64,000 bases of DNA, taken from assembly GCA_964423615.1 (NCBI GenBank), contig CAYRFQ010000015.1, positions 1 to 64,000 of the forward strand, in the 5' to 3' direction. The translations under genes were made by a program, and so were the position numbers. Origin of the DNA: CAYRFQ01 sp964423615. Its GTDB lineage: Bacteria > Planctomycetota > Planctomycetia > Gemmatales > Gemmataceae. Shown one piece after another: positions 44,892 to 54,400 of the stretch (its first letter is position 1; each line of letters begins with the position of its first letter). The notes under the pieces are model-generated. The model was not told the origin of the DNA and did not search any database. It was given only the letters and a program-made list of their open reading frames with translations.

Positions 44892-46667
44892 ATGAGCACC
44901 GAAGCAGTGGTCACTATGGTGGTGGTGGGATGTCTCTTTGCCGCCCTGGTCAAGAATGTTGCCCCACCTGACATACTGTTCCTGAGTGCAACGGTTTTAC
45001 TCGCCGTCCTTGGAATCATTACGCCAGAGGAAGCATTCGCAGGATTCTCAAACCCGGGCGTCTTGACCGTAGCAGCCTTGTTCGTGGTGTCTGCTGGCCT
45101 GCGAGAAACGGGCGTGCTCGATTACATCGGACATCACGTCCTTGGTCGCGCCAAGAGTGAAACGAGCGTGCTGGCACGTTTGGCAGGAGTCGTGTTACCC
45201 ATGTCGGCGTTTCTCAACAACACTCCCATCGTGGCGATGTTCGTACCAATCGTGATGGATTGGAGTCGTCAACATCAGGTGTCCCCATCAAAACTCCTCA
45301 TCCCGCTGTCCTATCTGGCCATCCTTGGTGGAACCTGCACCTTGATCGGCACGTCGACAAATCTTGTCGTCAACGGTCTGATGGTTCAAAACGGCCTGCG
45401 TGCAATGCAGCTGTTCGAGATTGGAGTGGTCGGATTGCCTTATGCCGTTATTGGTTTGTGTTACTTGTTCTTTATCGGAAGCCGGATCTTGCCTGACCGA
45501 AAAGAATTGATGGAGCAGTTGGGCGAATCTCGGCGCGAATATCTCGTCGAAATGTCGGTGCAACCAGAGTGCCGTCTTGTCGGTCAAACGATCGAAGGTG
45601 CAGGGTTGCGTCAACTTCCAGGCTTGTTTCTCATTGAGATTGATCGCAACGAGCGGACGATTGGTCCGGTCGGACCTGATGAGATTTTGGGATCGGGTGA
45701 CAAGCTAGTATTCACTGGCATCGTAAGTAGCATCATCGAGTTGGAAAAAATCCCAGGGTTGGTTCCGGTCGCCGATCCGGACTATGAAGTTTCCCCGCGA
45801 AAACAACGCGACCGGCGATTGTGCGAAGCTGTAATTTCGCAGCACTCTCCACTCGTCGGCCAGACGATCCGAGAAGCTGATTTCCGGGCAACGTACGGGG
45901 CCGCTGTTGTGGCGGTTCATCGTGGCGAGAGACGGATCAAAAAGAAGATCGGGGATATCGAGTTGCAACCGGGGGACACATTGCTCCTGCAAGTCCGTCC
46001 CCACTTCCACCGGGCGTATCGCCATGATCCCGCCTTTTACCTTGTTAGCGATGTTCCTGATTGGCGACCAATTCGACGGGATCGGACGTGGATTGCGTTG
46101 CTTCTCTTTCTGGGACTGCTGATACTGATGACAACCGGCCTGGTTCCTATCGTGCTTTCCGCCACCCTGATTGCGGCGCTGATGGTGGTCATGGGTTGTC
46201 TGTCACCAGGCGACGCTCGCCGGAGCATCGAATGGCAAGTTCTGATCACCATTGCGACTGCGTTCGGAGTTGGGGCCGCACTCCAAAACTCTGGGGGGGC
46301 GACTGCGATAGCATCGACTCTCGTTGACTCCACGAAGACATGGGGGCCGATTGCGGCACTGGCGATGATTTATCTGTTGGGGTCGATTATGAGCTCCGTC
46401 ATTACGAATAACGCGGCTGCGATTCTATTGTTTCCATTCTGCATCGAAACGGCTCGTTTGTACGACGTCAATCCTCTCCCATTCCTGATGGCTTTGGTTC
46501 TCTCCGCGTCAGCAAGTTTCATGACTCCCATTGGTTACCAGACGAACATGATGGTTTACGGTCCTGGGGGTTATCGATTCAGTGATTTCTTGCGAGTCGG
46601 TGGGCCATTGAATTTGTTGCTTTGGGTCGTGGCCGTGTTTTTAATTCCGTCCTTTTGGCCGTTTTGA
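44892..46667 (+). CDS. SLC13-type anion transporter with two TrkA-C domains
   Basis: 591 residues. N-terminal hydrophobic helices include GFSNPGVLTVAALFVVSAGL and VLPMSAFLNNTPIVAMFVPI, the first NTP-containing re-entrant motif; LGGTCTLIGTSTNLVVNGLM is typical of CitMHS/SLC13 proteins. Two RCK_C/TrkA-C domains follow (about 210-290 and 300-385, e.g. RLVGQTIEGAGLRQLPGLFL and PLVGQTIREADFRATYGAAV), then a second membrane bundle with SVITNNAAAILLFPFCIETA and SASFMTPIGYQTNMMVYGPG. This layout is usual for sodium-coupled sulfate or dicarboxylate carriers; substrate unclear. GGGG lies upstream of the ATG. Confidence 0.92.
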   Translation: MSTEAVVTMVVVGCLFAALVKNVAPPDILFLSATVLLAVLGIITPEEAFAGFSNPGVLTVAALFVVSAGLRETGVLDYIGHHVLGRAKSETSVLARLAGVVLPMSAFLNNTPIVAMFVPIVMDWSRQHQVSPSKLLIPLSYLAILGGTCTLIGTSTNLVVNGLMVQNGLRAMQLFEIGVVGLPYAVIGLCYLFFIGSRILPDRKELMEQLGESRREYLVEMSVQPECRLVGQTIEGAGLRQLPGLFLIEIDRNERTIGPVGPDEILGSGDKLVFTGIVSSIIELEKIPGLVPVADPDYEVSPRKQRDRRLCEAVISQHSPLVGQTIREADFRATYGAAVVAVHRGERRIKKKIGDIELQPGDTLLLQVRPHFHRAYRHDPAFYLVSDVPDWRPIRRDRTWIALLLFLGLLILMTTGLVPIVLSATLIAALMVVMGCLSPGDARRSIEWQVLITIATAFGVGAALQNSGGATAIASTLVDSTKTWGPIAALAMIYLLGSIMSSVITNNAAAILLFPFCIETARLYDVNPLPFLMALVLSASASFMTPIGYQTNMMVYGPGGYRFSDFLRVGGPLNLLLWVVAVFLIPSFWPF

Positions 46668-46964
46668 CAAACCGACTCTAATATGCCTCGTGTCTATGGG
46701 ATACGCGACAGGCTCCAAAAAAACTGGATTCGGTACGACTCACAGGATCATCTCGACGGGTTTGGTGACCGAGAGTTACTTCACTTCATGAATTCGCAAG
46801 ACATCCAACAGATGTACCAGAGCAACAGGTTCAATGATAGAAAGTAGTGATCGGGAGATAGCCGGTGGTTTTCCACCGTCTGAAAAAGTCCTTGTGGTGG
46901 GGTTTGAATTTCTACAATGAGACTTGAAGAAACGTTCTGCCCAAATGCATCGAAAGGTTGAACC

Positions 46965-47702
46965 ATGGGCCAGCCAAAGAACACCATCTTGTTCCTCGAT
47001 AGCAACAACAGCTGTCATAGCCGGGTTGCTGAAATCCTGTTTAACGATGTGGCAGGGAAGTTTGGCTTACCATGGGTTGCAGTTTCGAAGGGATTGTTAT
47101 TAGAACAAATCGCCAAGAAAACTGTACCAATCACAGCGGCAGCACTCAAAACACTGGAAGAAAACGGCATCCGGAAAAACCCAGCCACCACTCGATCCCC
47201 AGAACAAGTGACGTCCGAAGACCTGGAACGAGCGGACCGAATCATCGCCGTCCACCAAGGGGAAAACCAACCAAAATTGGCAGACCAGTTTCCCGGCTGG
47301 ATCAACAAGGTTGAATTCTGGAACATCGAAGATAAGCCCGAAACCCTGGCCCAGATCGAACCAGAAGTTTCCGCTCTGATCTCTCGCATTCTCGGGGGGA
47401 GCGGGGAGCAAGTCAACTCAGCTCCCGAAGTCACCCCTGAAGCTCCACCAAAGCCGAAGAAACCAATGGAGGCCAGCGTAGGCAGGGAAACCAAAGGACG
47501 ACGGGGCAAAGGAGTGACCACGGTGTTCGACCTTCCTCTCAAGGAGGAGGGATTATCCGAACTTGCCACCAAACTCAAACAAAAATGTGGCACGGGAGGG
47601 ACGGTCAAGGACGGACGGATCGAGATCCAAGGAGATCAACGGGAACGGATCATTCAAGAACTCGAAAAGATGGGTTTCAAGGTAAAGAGAGTTGGCGGAT
47701 GA
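46965..47702 (+). CDS. Degenerate LMW phosphatase fused to SUI1/eIF1 domain
   Basis: 245 residues. The first 140 follow the low-molecular-weight tyrosine phosphatase fold: NTILFLDSNNSCHSRVAEIL aligns with the usual V-L-F-V-C-x-G-N-x-C-R-S, but the nucleophile Cys is D12 and the phosphate-loop Arg is H18, so catalysis is not expected. After a Pro-rich linker (150-175), residues about 176-245 are an SUI1/YciH domain (RGKGVTTVFDLPLKEEGLSE, KLKQKCGTGGTVKDGRIEIQ GDQRERI, ending EKMGFKVKRVGG). SUI1 proteins act at translation initiation. The fusion suggests a binding module directed to ribosomes. AAGG is 9 nt upstream. Confidence 0.85.
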   Translation: MGQPKNTILFLDSNNSCHSRVAEILFNDVAGKFGLPWVAVSKGLLLEQIAKKTVPITAAALKTLEENGIRKNPATTRSPEQVTSEDLERADRIIAVHQGENQPKLADQFPGWINKVEFWNIEDKPETLAQIEPEVSALISRILGGSGEQVNSAPEVTPEAPPKPKKPMEASVGRETKGRRGKGVTTVFDLPLKEEGLSELATKLKQKCGTGGTVKDGRIEIQGDQRERIIQELEKMGFKVKRVGG

Positions 47703-48009
47703 ACCCGAACGCAAGCGAACAGCTGTTCGAATTCTCCTGCGGCCTGCGGGGAAAAATAGCAGGGACCCTCAGAACGCGAAAGGCTTGAATGGCAGTTTCT
47801 CTGGTGTGTTGCCTCGCTGTGCCCTCGCTGGTCACACCTTACAACCAACTGGAAAACAATCAATTTCGCGTTCTCCGTTTGCCTTTCCCCAACTACCCGA
47901 ACAAGCCAACCGACGACACCTCTTTACGAGGTGGGTCGTCGCGCCTGTTACTCTATCCGCACAACTCGCGACAGTTCACTACCAACGCAAGGGTCAATAC
48001 GAACAAGTT
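47703..48009. other. Spacer with one hairpin
   Basis: 307 bp, no gene. A nested inverted repeat at 47911-47941 (CGACGAC and GTCGTCG, inner ACCTC and GAGGT) is the only structure seen. Confidence 0.4.
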
Positions 48010-48639
48010 TCATTTCTGTGAATTATTGGACTGTGCGAGGGTTTTCGCATCAGCGAGTTCTTGTTCCAGCTCTTGCACTCGTTGCTGAAGCTGCTCGACG
48101 ATCGGAGCTACGACTTTCTGAGGAAAGCGTTTGTGGATGTGTTGCGGGCAGTTGATGTCCCAAGCCTCAATGTCAAACAGAATGGCTCGCTCAACTTTGC
48201 CGGGATACTCAGGGTCACTGAGCTTTTCCAACAGCGTTCGATCATCTTCGACGACTCTGGCCGTTCCCCAAATTTTCACTCGACGACTGTGGACATAGTC
48301 CATCAGGAAGATGAACGCTTTCGGGTTCTCGGACAGATTTCCCAAAGTGATGTATTGGCGATTCCCACCGAAGTCAGCGAACCCCAATGTTGTGTTATCC
48401 ACGACCTTGAGGAAGCCCGCCGGGCCTCCCCTGTATTGAACGTAGGGCTGGCCTTCGGCGTTGGAAGTCCCCAGATAGAACATGTCCAACTCGGAAAGCA
48501 ATGCTTCGAGATCAGGAGTTACAGTCGTTTGCCAGCTTCCTCGCTCTTCCATTTTGGAGTAGGAAGAGCGAGATCCCTTTTGTGTCTGAATCGCCTTCAC
48601 AGCGGGTGTGAAGGCGATGTCGCTTGCAAATGTAGTCAT
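48010..48639 (-). CDS. Pyridoxamine 5'-phosphate oxidase-like flavoprotein
   Basis: 209 residues. MFYLGTSNAEGQPYVQYRGG followed by TLGFADFGGNRQYITLGNLS and FIFLMDYVHSRRVKIWGTAR is the split-barrel flavin-binding fold of the PNPOx-like family. An extended C-terminal helix (VVAPIVEQLQQRVQELEQEL) is likely a coiled coil. Not the biosynthetic PdxH; probably an uncharacterised flavin or F420/haem-type reductase. GGATC-type spacing with CAGGA is seen upstream. Its nearest neighbour downstream in the spacer is nothing; upstream lies the broken DJ-1/PfpI gene. Confidence 0.85.
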   Translation of the reverse strand: MTTFASDIAFTPAVKAIQTQKGSRSSYSKMEERGSWQTTVTPDLEALLSELDMFYLGTSNAEGQPYVQYRGGPAGFLKVVDNTTLGFADFGGNRQYITLGNLSENPKAFIFLMDYVHSRRVKIWGTARVVEDDRTLLEKLSDPEYPGKVERAILFDIEAWDINCPQHIHKRFPQKVVAPIVEQLQQRVQELEQELADAKTLAQSNNSQK

Positions 48640-48848
48640 TACAAAGATCCTGAAGTTGAAAAGTAACTTGGAATGTTGTTGATTTTCGGGTTTTATCGTC
48701 CACTACAGTTTTCTCACGATCGATCAGGGCGGACGGACCCAGATGGCTGGTAATTCCCGCCGAATTTCGAAAAGTCCTGTCCGCCGAAATCCACCCCATA
48801 GCCATCCGACCGCCCAGCTTTGTGCCCCTCGGACTATGTGTGAAGCGC

Positions 48849-49522
48849 TTAAATGACCGTCGCGGCTGTCTGCCCGGAAGTGGCAGGATTTTGCCCCATG
48901 ATCAACAGACCATCTTGCACGACATGGGGAGCGAAATCGTCCGCTGCCGAAAAGTGACCGCCCCGCGCTGTGAGTTCATCGTCCACCGAGAGTGGTACTA
49001 CGGCCGCAAGGCCCACAGCCTGTTCCTCTGAATTCGAGAACGCCGTCACCTCACGCCCTTTGAAAATTGGTTCCCCTGTTCGATCAACGGCGTTGATGAA
49101 TACTGCCGGACCGTGACAGACGGCAGCGACGGGTTAGTTTTGTTTCCAAAAAGCCTCGATAAGGCGAATAGAATCTTCGTCGGAAACAAGATCCCACAAC
49201 GGGCCGTGGCCACCGGAGTAGAAAATGGCATCGAAATCGGCAGGATCGACTTCCGACAATGCCAGCGTTTCGGCAAGCAAGCGATTTGCCGTTTTGTCTT
49301 CAACAAAGCGGCGAGTTTCGTCGGTCTGGAGTTCAGTCCTGTTGCTTTTGGGGTTGGTAGGTGGTTGGCCACCGTTCGGAGACGCAATGGTGACATCAAA
49401 GTCGGCTTCGGGAAAGCGATAATACGGAGCCGGGAGTTCCTCCAACCAAAAACCGGTAGATTCCCCGTTGTCACCAAGTTGGTTGTGAGAAGTCAGGACA
49501 ATCAGAATCTTTTTCTCATCAT
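48849..49522 (-). pseudogene. DJ-1/PfpI-type glyoxalase-like gene with frameshift and stop
   Basis: In frame from about 49516 it reads KKILIVLTSHNQLGDNGEST GFWLEELPAPYYRFPEADFD-type (two blocks), then DAIFYSGGHGPLWDLVSDED and IEAFWKQN, where TAA at 49136-49134 interrupts. The same frame continues PVAAVCHGPAVFINAVDRTG, with the family's nucleophile Cys, GREVTAFSNSEEQA and GLLIMGQNPATS to TAA 48849-48851. The TAA is one base from the expected Lys codon AAA. The likely ATG at 49522, with AAAGGGG upstream, is in a different frame, implying a one-base loss near the start. DJ-1/HSP31-like proteins detoxify glyoxals; this one should be dead. Confidence 0.82.
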
Positions 49523-49550
49523 GTTCCCCTTTGAGTCCAAGCACCAGTTC

Positions 49551-49570
49551 AATACAGACAGGTCTGTATT
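49551..49570. promoter_or_regulatory. TetR-type operator upstream of the damaged DJ-1/PfpI gene
   Basis: AATACAGAC and GTCTGTATT face each other across AG, a perfect 9-bp inverted repeat of the kind bound by TetR-family repressors. It lies 29-48 bp before the presumed ATG and overlaps a possible minus-strand promoter (TTGCGT, 18 bp, TGTATT). No TetR gene is in the window. Confidence 0.55.
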
Positions 49571-49721
49571 TTTGACGCAACAAGACAAGGTCTCTTACCT
49601 TCTTTTCCATAAATTTGAGGTGGCTACTCTTGGCTTGACAAAATCTAAAGTCGAATTGTCCTTCGGAGACGAAACTGGAAGTGTAAGCGGAAGGTTGTGA
49701 GGGAAAGAAACATGAGTAAAA

Positions 49722-49770
49722 AACGGAGTGGCTGAGATGGCTCCCTAATTCCACCCCAGCACACTCCGTT
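49722..49770. other. Inverted repeat AACGGAGTG / CACTCCGTT
   Basis: Perfect 9-bp arms separated by 31 bp, followed by a second hairpin, GCACGAT/ATCGTGC, at about 49780-49803. Their place between the damaged DJ-1/PfpI gene and the UspA gene may mark transcript ends or a small structured RNA. Confidence 0.35.
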
Positions 49771-49953
49771 CTCCCTGGTTGCACGATGAGGTCCCGTATC
49801 GTGCTTGCCTAGATATCCAGCACCATTAGGAACAATGTTGCTCAATAATTAGTGATTTGTTGCTGTAAGTTTGTATGAAAAATCTTGTCGTGATTCCTTG
49901 ATTGTGAGGACAACATGAAGATTTCTTTATCCAAACTTAATATTACACCCCAT

Positions 49954-49967
49954 TTGCCGTTTGGCAA
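49954..49967 (-). terminator. Short hairpin after UspA gene
   Basis: TTGCC/GGCAA stem with a 4-nt loop directly after the stop at 49971 on the minus strand. Short, without a T-tract. Confidence 0.3.
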
Positions 49968-49970
49968 GAC

Positions 49971-50912
49971 TTATTTTTCTTGAGGGCGGTGGATTAATAC
50001 TGGAACTGTCGCCCCGCGTAAAACCTTGTCTGCAACACTTCCCAAAAACAACCGGGAAAACCCTCGCCGAGCGTGTGTTTCGATTGCGATCATATCGACA
50101 TCGTCGCGTTCTCCTTCCTTGATGATGGCCGATGCAGGCTGATCATCGAGGTCCACTCTCGTGTTCACCTGGAGACCTGAGGCACGGAGTCTTCCCGCGA
50201 CAGACTCGAGATACTTCGACGCTTCCTCGGCGAGTTGCTTTTGGATACCTTCGACTCGATCGACGACCGCCTGAAAGGCTTGGACTGCCGTCGTGGCTTC
50301 AACGGGTGCGTTGACGGGCATCACCGGTTTGATGATGCGAACCAATGTGTAATCCGATTCCATCAACTGGCCCAACTTCGTCGCTGACTCGATGATGGCT
50401 TCGGAGTGTTCGGAACCATCGAGGGCAATGAGGATGTGTTTGAGCGAGGGTTCGATCGTCAGGTCGGGCGTCACCTCTTGGGGGCGAACGATAAGCAGCG
50501 GCATCGGCAAGTGACGCACGAGTTCGTCCGTCGTGCTTCCGAGCCAGAAACGACCGAGGGCGCTTTTGCCGTGAGTGGTCATGACGACCAAGTCGGTGCC
50601 TCCCTGCATCGCTTCTTCGGCGATGGCTTCGGCGATTTCTCCATCGAGCAACTTTGGAACGATCTTCGTATCGCAAACCTGTCCGACGCGTTCGGCAACC
50701 ACTTCCAAGTAGGCTCGCTGGCTGGCTTTGATGTCACTTTCGATGGACTCATCGATGAACGCCGCGCCTTCCAGGTAAACCGACTTCAATGGGGCGTGGA
50801 CATGCAACAATTTTAATTCCGCCTTTGACCGGCGGGCCAGGGCCATTGCCAACGGCAACGCGTGCTCGCCAAACGTGGAACCATCAAGCGGTACAAGAAT
50901 CGACTGGAACAT
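49971..50912 (-). CDS. Universal stress protein, tandem UspA domains
   Basis: 313 residues with two UspA domains. The first starts MFQSILVPLDGSTFGEHALP and ends TTHGKSALGRFWLGSTTDEL VRH-type (G-x-x-x-x-G-S-x-x-x), the second starts LKHILIALDGSEHSEAIIES and ends ETHARRGFSRLFLGSVADKV. Both retain the G-2x-G-9x-G-S/T-like ATP loop. The start has GGGGTGG upstream. Binds ATP and helps survival under stress; its regulation and partners are not evident. Confidence 0.92.
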   Translation of the reverse strand: MFQSILVPLDGSTFGEHALPLAMALARRSKAELKLLHVHAPLKSVYLEGAAFIDESIESDIKASQRAYLEVVAERVGQVCDTKIVPKLLDGEIAEAIAEEAMQGGTDLVVMTTHGKSALGRFWLGSTTDELVRHLPMPLLIVRPQEVTPDLTIEPSLKHILIALDGSEHSEAIIESATKLGQLMESDYTLVRIIKPVMPVNAPVEATTAVQAFQAVVDRVEGIQKQLAEEASKYLESVAGRLRASGLQVNTRVDLDDQPASAIIKEGERDDVDMIAIETHARRGFSRLFLGSVADKVLRGATVPVLIHRPQEK

Positions 50913-51190
50913 ACACCACCCCCTTCTTCCTTGGAGGACCTAACTCAAATACACAAAGAGCAACAAGAGTGCCAAAACTCACTTCTTATCATCTGGATTC
51001 AATATCCTTCCAGACGCACCAAAGATTGATTGATACTTTACTCGGAATCCAGAGAAGGCGGTAGTCGGAGTTCGGAAGTTCAAAAGGAGGTTACCGACTC
51101 GGTATTTTGACAGAGGAAAGAGCCGAACCGCTGATTTGACGCGAACCTCGATTCCAAAACCGGAAAGGTCATCTCGAAAGCCAGAAAGGA

Positions 51191-51260
51191 GTGTGGCTCT
51201 GGATTTAGGAATGTTTGGAACCTTGTTACTGGCCGAGCGTTCCCAAATCCAGAGCCATAC
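51191..51260. other. Long hairpin, possible structured RNA
   Basis: TGGCTCTGGATTT (51194-51206) and AAATCCAGAGCCA (51245-51257) form a perfect 13-bp stem, extendable to 16 with a wobble pair; inner GGAAC/GTTCC makes a nested stem. Could be a non-coding RNA or an excision scar; no transposase is nearby. Confidence 0.4.
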
Positions 51261-51375
51261 AGTGGAGCATTGGAAGTGTGTCGATAGAGCACAAGGCGTC
51301 ATCCGAAAACGCACACAGGCAGTGCGTCGAAGGACACGGAAAGTGAAACCGTAGTGAAACCGTGAGTTAGAGTAC

Positions 51376-51415
51376 TTCGAGGTTGTTTGGTCAATTCGAC
51401 GCTAACAACCTCGAA
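51376..51415 (-). terminator. Hairpin terminator after A2M gene
   Basis: TTCGAGGTTGTT and AACAACCTCGAA are perfect 12-bp arms with a 16-nt loop, 12 bp downstream of the minus-strand stop at 51428. Confidence 0.6.
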
Positions 51416-51427
51416 CGATAAACCAGT

Positions 51428-54400
51428 TTACTCCGCTCCGATTTCGATCTTCAGCGGATCGACCCAATACTTCTGCTCAGAAGTGTAGTAGAGATAGGCT
51501 CGGCTTGCCGGTCCCCGGAACTTGCCGGGGTATTTGCAGATGAGCGTCAGGTCGATCTCGATCGGCTTTTGGTTGGGAGCCAAACTTCGCCAGTAGAGGA
51601 TCAACTCGCGTCCCGTGGGGCTCACTTCCCAGGCACCAATCTTTCCGGGCTTGGTGCCTTTGTCGAGTCGGGTGGCCAGTTCCTTCAACTCTTTCCGGTC
51701 TGGTGGGAGTTGCAATCCAGCAGGCAAACCGATGACCGCGACCGTCATGCCCTGACCGACGCCCGTTTTGTTCTCGACCTTCAACGACAACTGCACTGTC
51801 TCTCCCTGTCGGGCCTTGGCTTGGTCCAGTCGGGTCGTCAGGTGAACTGGAGCCGCTTTCGGGTTATTCGGACGGAGAGTGTTGTATGTCCAGTTCAACG
51901 TGTAAGGAAGCTTGTTGTTTGTCAGTCGGATCTGGACTTCGTTCTTCCCAGGTCGGAACAACTTCAGCTGCTCGGATGGAATCTCGGCAACGATTTCGCC
52001 TTCGTGCCCGGCGTTGAACTCCTCGACGGCCACAGGAGCGAATTGCCCGGTTTCGTTGTCCTTCAGCAAGATCATCAGGTCGCCTGATTTTGCCGTCTTG
52101 GTGCGTTCCTTGGCGTAGGCGATCAGGGCCTTGAGGGCCAAGATGGTCGATTGGGTCGAGCCAAAGCCACCAAAACCACCCCGTTGCTGGCCAACCCACT
52201 TGGCAGCGGCACGCGACTGTTGATTGAATTCCCGGTCTTGTCCGTTGGTCCGGAGTTGGTCGTCGACACGGAGCCAAGCCATCAAGGCCAGCGATGTCGT
52301 TTCGATCTGGAGGTCACGACCACCGGAGCGTGTAATGCTCGTTTGCGCCCCCTCGACCTGACCGTTCTCCGCTTGCATGCCGGAGACTTTCTTGAGCAAT
52401 TCCACGACTTCTTTCGTCTTGCCGTTGTTGAGCAGTCCCAAACTCACGAGCGAAAGGAAATACGGATCGGTGGAATCCTTGGCCCTTGCCTGGAGGGCCT
52501 GGAATTCTTTGGACAGATCGGCTTTGGTTCCTGTTTCCGTAAGGGACCAAACGATGTAGGCGTCCGTGATGTGAGGCGGAGCACTCCCGAAACTATCGAG
52601 GGCTCGCTTGTTTCGCTTGAAACTTCCGCGCCCGTCACGTTGTCCCAGGAGATAGTTTTCGGTCCGCTTCAACATCTCGGCATTGACGGAATCGTAGACA
52701 CCCGACAAATCCTTGAACTGGAGCAGGCCATAAGCGGTCAACGCTTCGTGAGGTGGTGCCGTTCCACCAAACCATTCGTAGCCTCGTTTATCCATCTCGG
52801 CGGGATCGGTGCACTCGAAGCTAATCAGGCGTTTGTAGCCTCTCTTGATGAAACCACGGGCTCGCTCTTCGACCTCCGGCGCGGCCTTTCGCGTGGTCTT
52901 GAGATAACTCAATATCATCACGTTCGGATAGTTGCTCGAAGAGGTTTGTTCGAAACACCCATACGGTTCGCGGAGTAGCCCATCGAGCCCTTTCTGGAGT
53001 TCCGCTACAACGGTCGGGTAGACTCGAACTCGACATCGTAACGACCCTTCAACGAGACGTTCGGGCAAGTCGATTGTGTGGAAGACCGGACGATCGAGCG
53101 TATCGCTCTTGGCTCCGACGAACGGAAATCCTTCGGGCACGACACCGACTTCGTAGCGAACCGCGTCACCACCTAGCGTTTTACTGCTTCCTCGCAGGAG
53201 CACCGACGCTTTGCCTTCGGTGATATTGGGCTCGAGCCGGAACAACACTTTTTGGTTTTGACCGCCACCGACGTTGAGGTTTTGCTCCCTGGACCCCACA
53301 AAGTTCAAGCCCGTAGCCTCTCCCGTGATCGTCACTTCCTGCGACGCCTTGGTGTCATTGAAGGCGGTTACAGGAACAACCAGTTCGTCGGTGTTACTCA
53401 ACTCGGTTGGGACGAGTGGGCTGATGCTGAACGGCAGGCGAGAAGCGATCTCTTTGGTCGTGCTACCGAGCCGGCCGTCGAGAGTGTGCCCGAACACTTT
53501 GATCTCGAATGTGGTGACCGAATCGTTGATGTCGAAGGCAATCTTCGTCTGGCCATCGGAGAGGACTTTTACTGGATGCCAGTAGAGCGTCTCGAGAAAA
53601 CTAGTTCGTTCGTCCGTCTTCGTTTCGGCCGTGTTGCGGGGATTGCGGTAAGCATACTCACGGGCGACAAACGGGCGCTTGGGTCGAGGCATCCCGGCAA
53701 TCTCACGATTTTCCCTGAGAAGGACGCGGGCAAGTCGTTGGTACTGGTTCTGCCTGCGGAGTTGGTTGACGTTCCCACGAGGAGGCATCGGAAAACGCCT
53801 TGGTCCTCCTGGCACTCCAGGGCGTACCACTTGGTTAATCCCAATGCGTCGATCAGGTTCTGGCCCGGCATCCAATGGGAAATTTTCACCTTCGAAGTTG
53901 GGTTCGTCCGCTTCGGCAGCTCCGAATTGTCCAGGGGCTTCAGGCGGGGCTGGAGCTACCAGACGATTGGCCTCCGGTTGAGGTCCATTTCGGATGGCTG
54001 GACGCTGTGGGTCCTGGGGTGGAGCCAGTCTCTTCGCATCCTGGGGTCTAGCGACGTTGGCTGCAGGCATTTCCTTCAAACGGGCCTTTTCCTCAACTGC
54101 GAAAAAACGGTCCTCGTCTCGTGCCGGGGCCATGGCCATTGGTGCTTCTTTGGCCCCCTCTATTCCACCATCTCCTCCGTCTACTAACTCATTGGATACC
54201 ATATGGAAGGTAGCTTCTGACCTCGTTCCGACAACGGTGATGGCATACAAAGTGATGAACGCGACGGCCAGGGAGATGAAACAGATGGCCAGATACACCT
54301 GCTCGCCTCCAGACTCTTTCGAGTCGGACTTGATCAACCCAATGACTCCACAGACGAGGGCCACCCCGAACAGAACGATTATCGCAGTCACGAGCACGAT

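Larger units (their letters stand above)
50913..51427. other. Spacer with large hairpin
   Basis: 515 bp without a supported gene. The main structures are a roughly 67-bp hairpin at 51191-51260 and a 12-bp inverted repeat at 51376-51415. Confidence 0.45.

Noticed and set aside
52151..54187. Plus-strand frames of 275 and 311 codons inside the A2M gene
   Set aside because: Shadows of the minus-strand macroglobulin, whose thioester and membrane helices are in the other strand.
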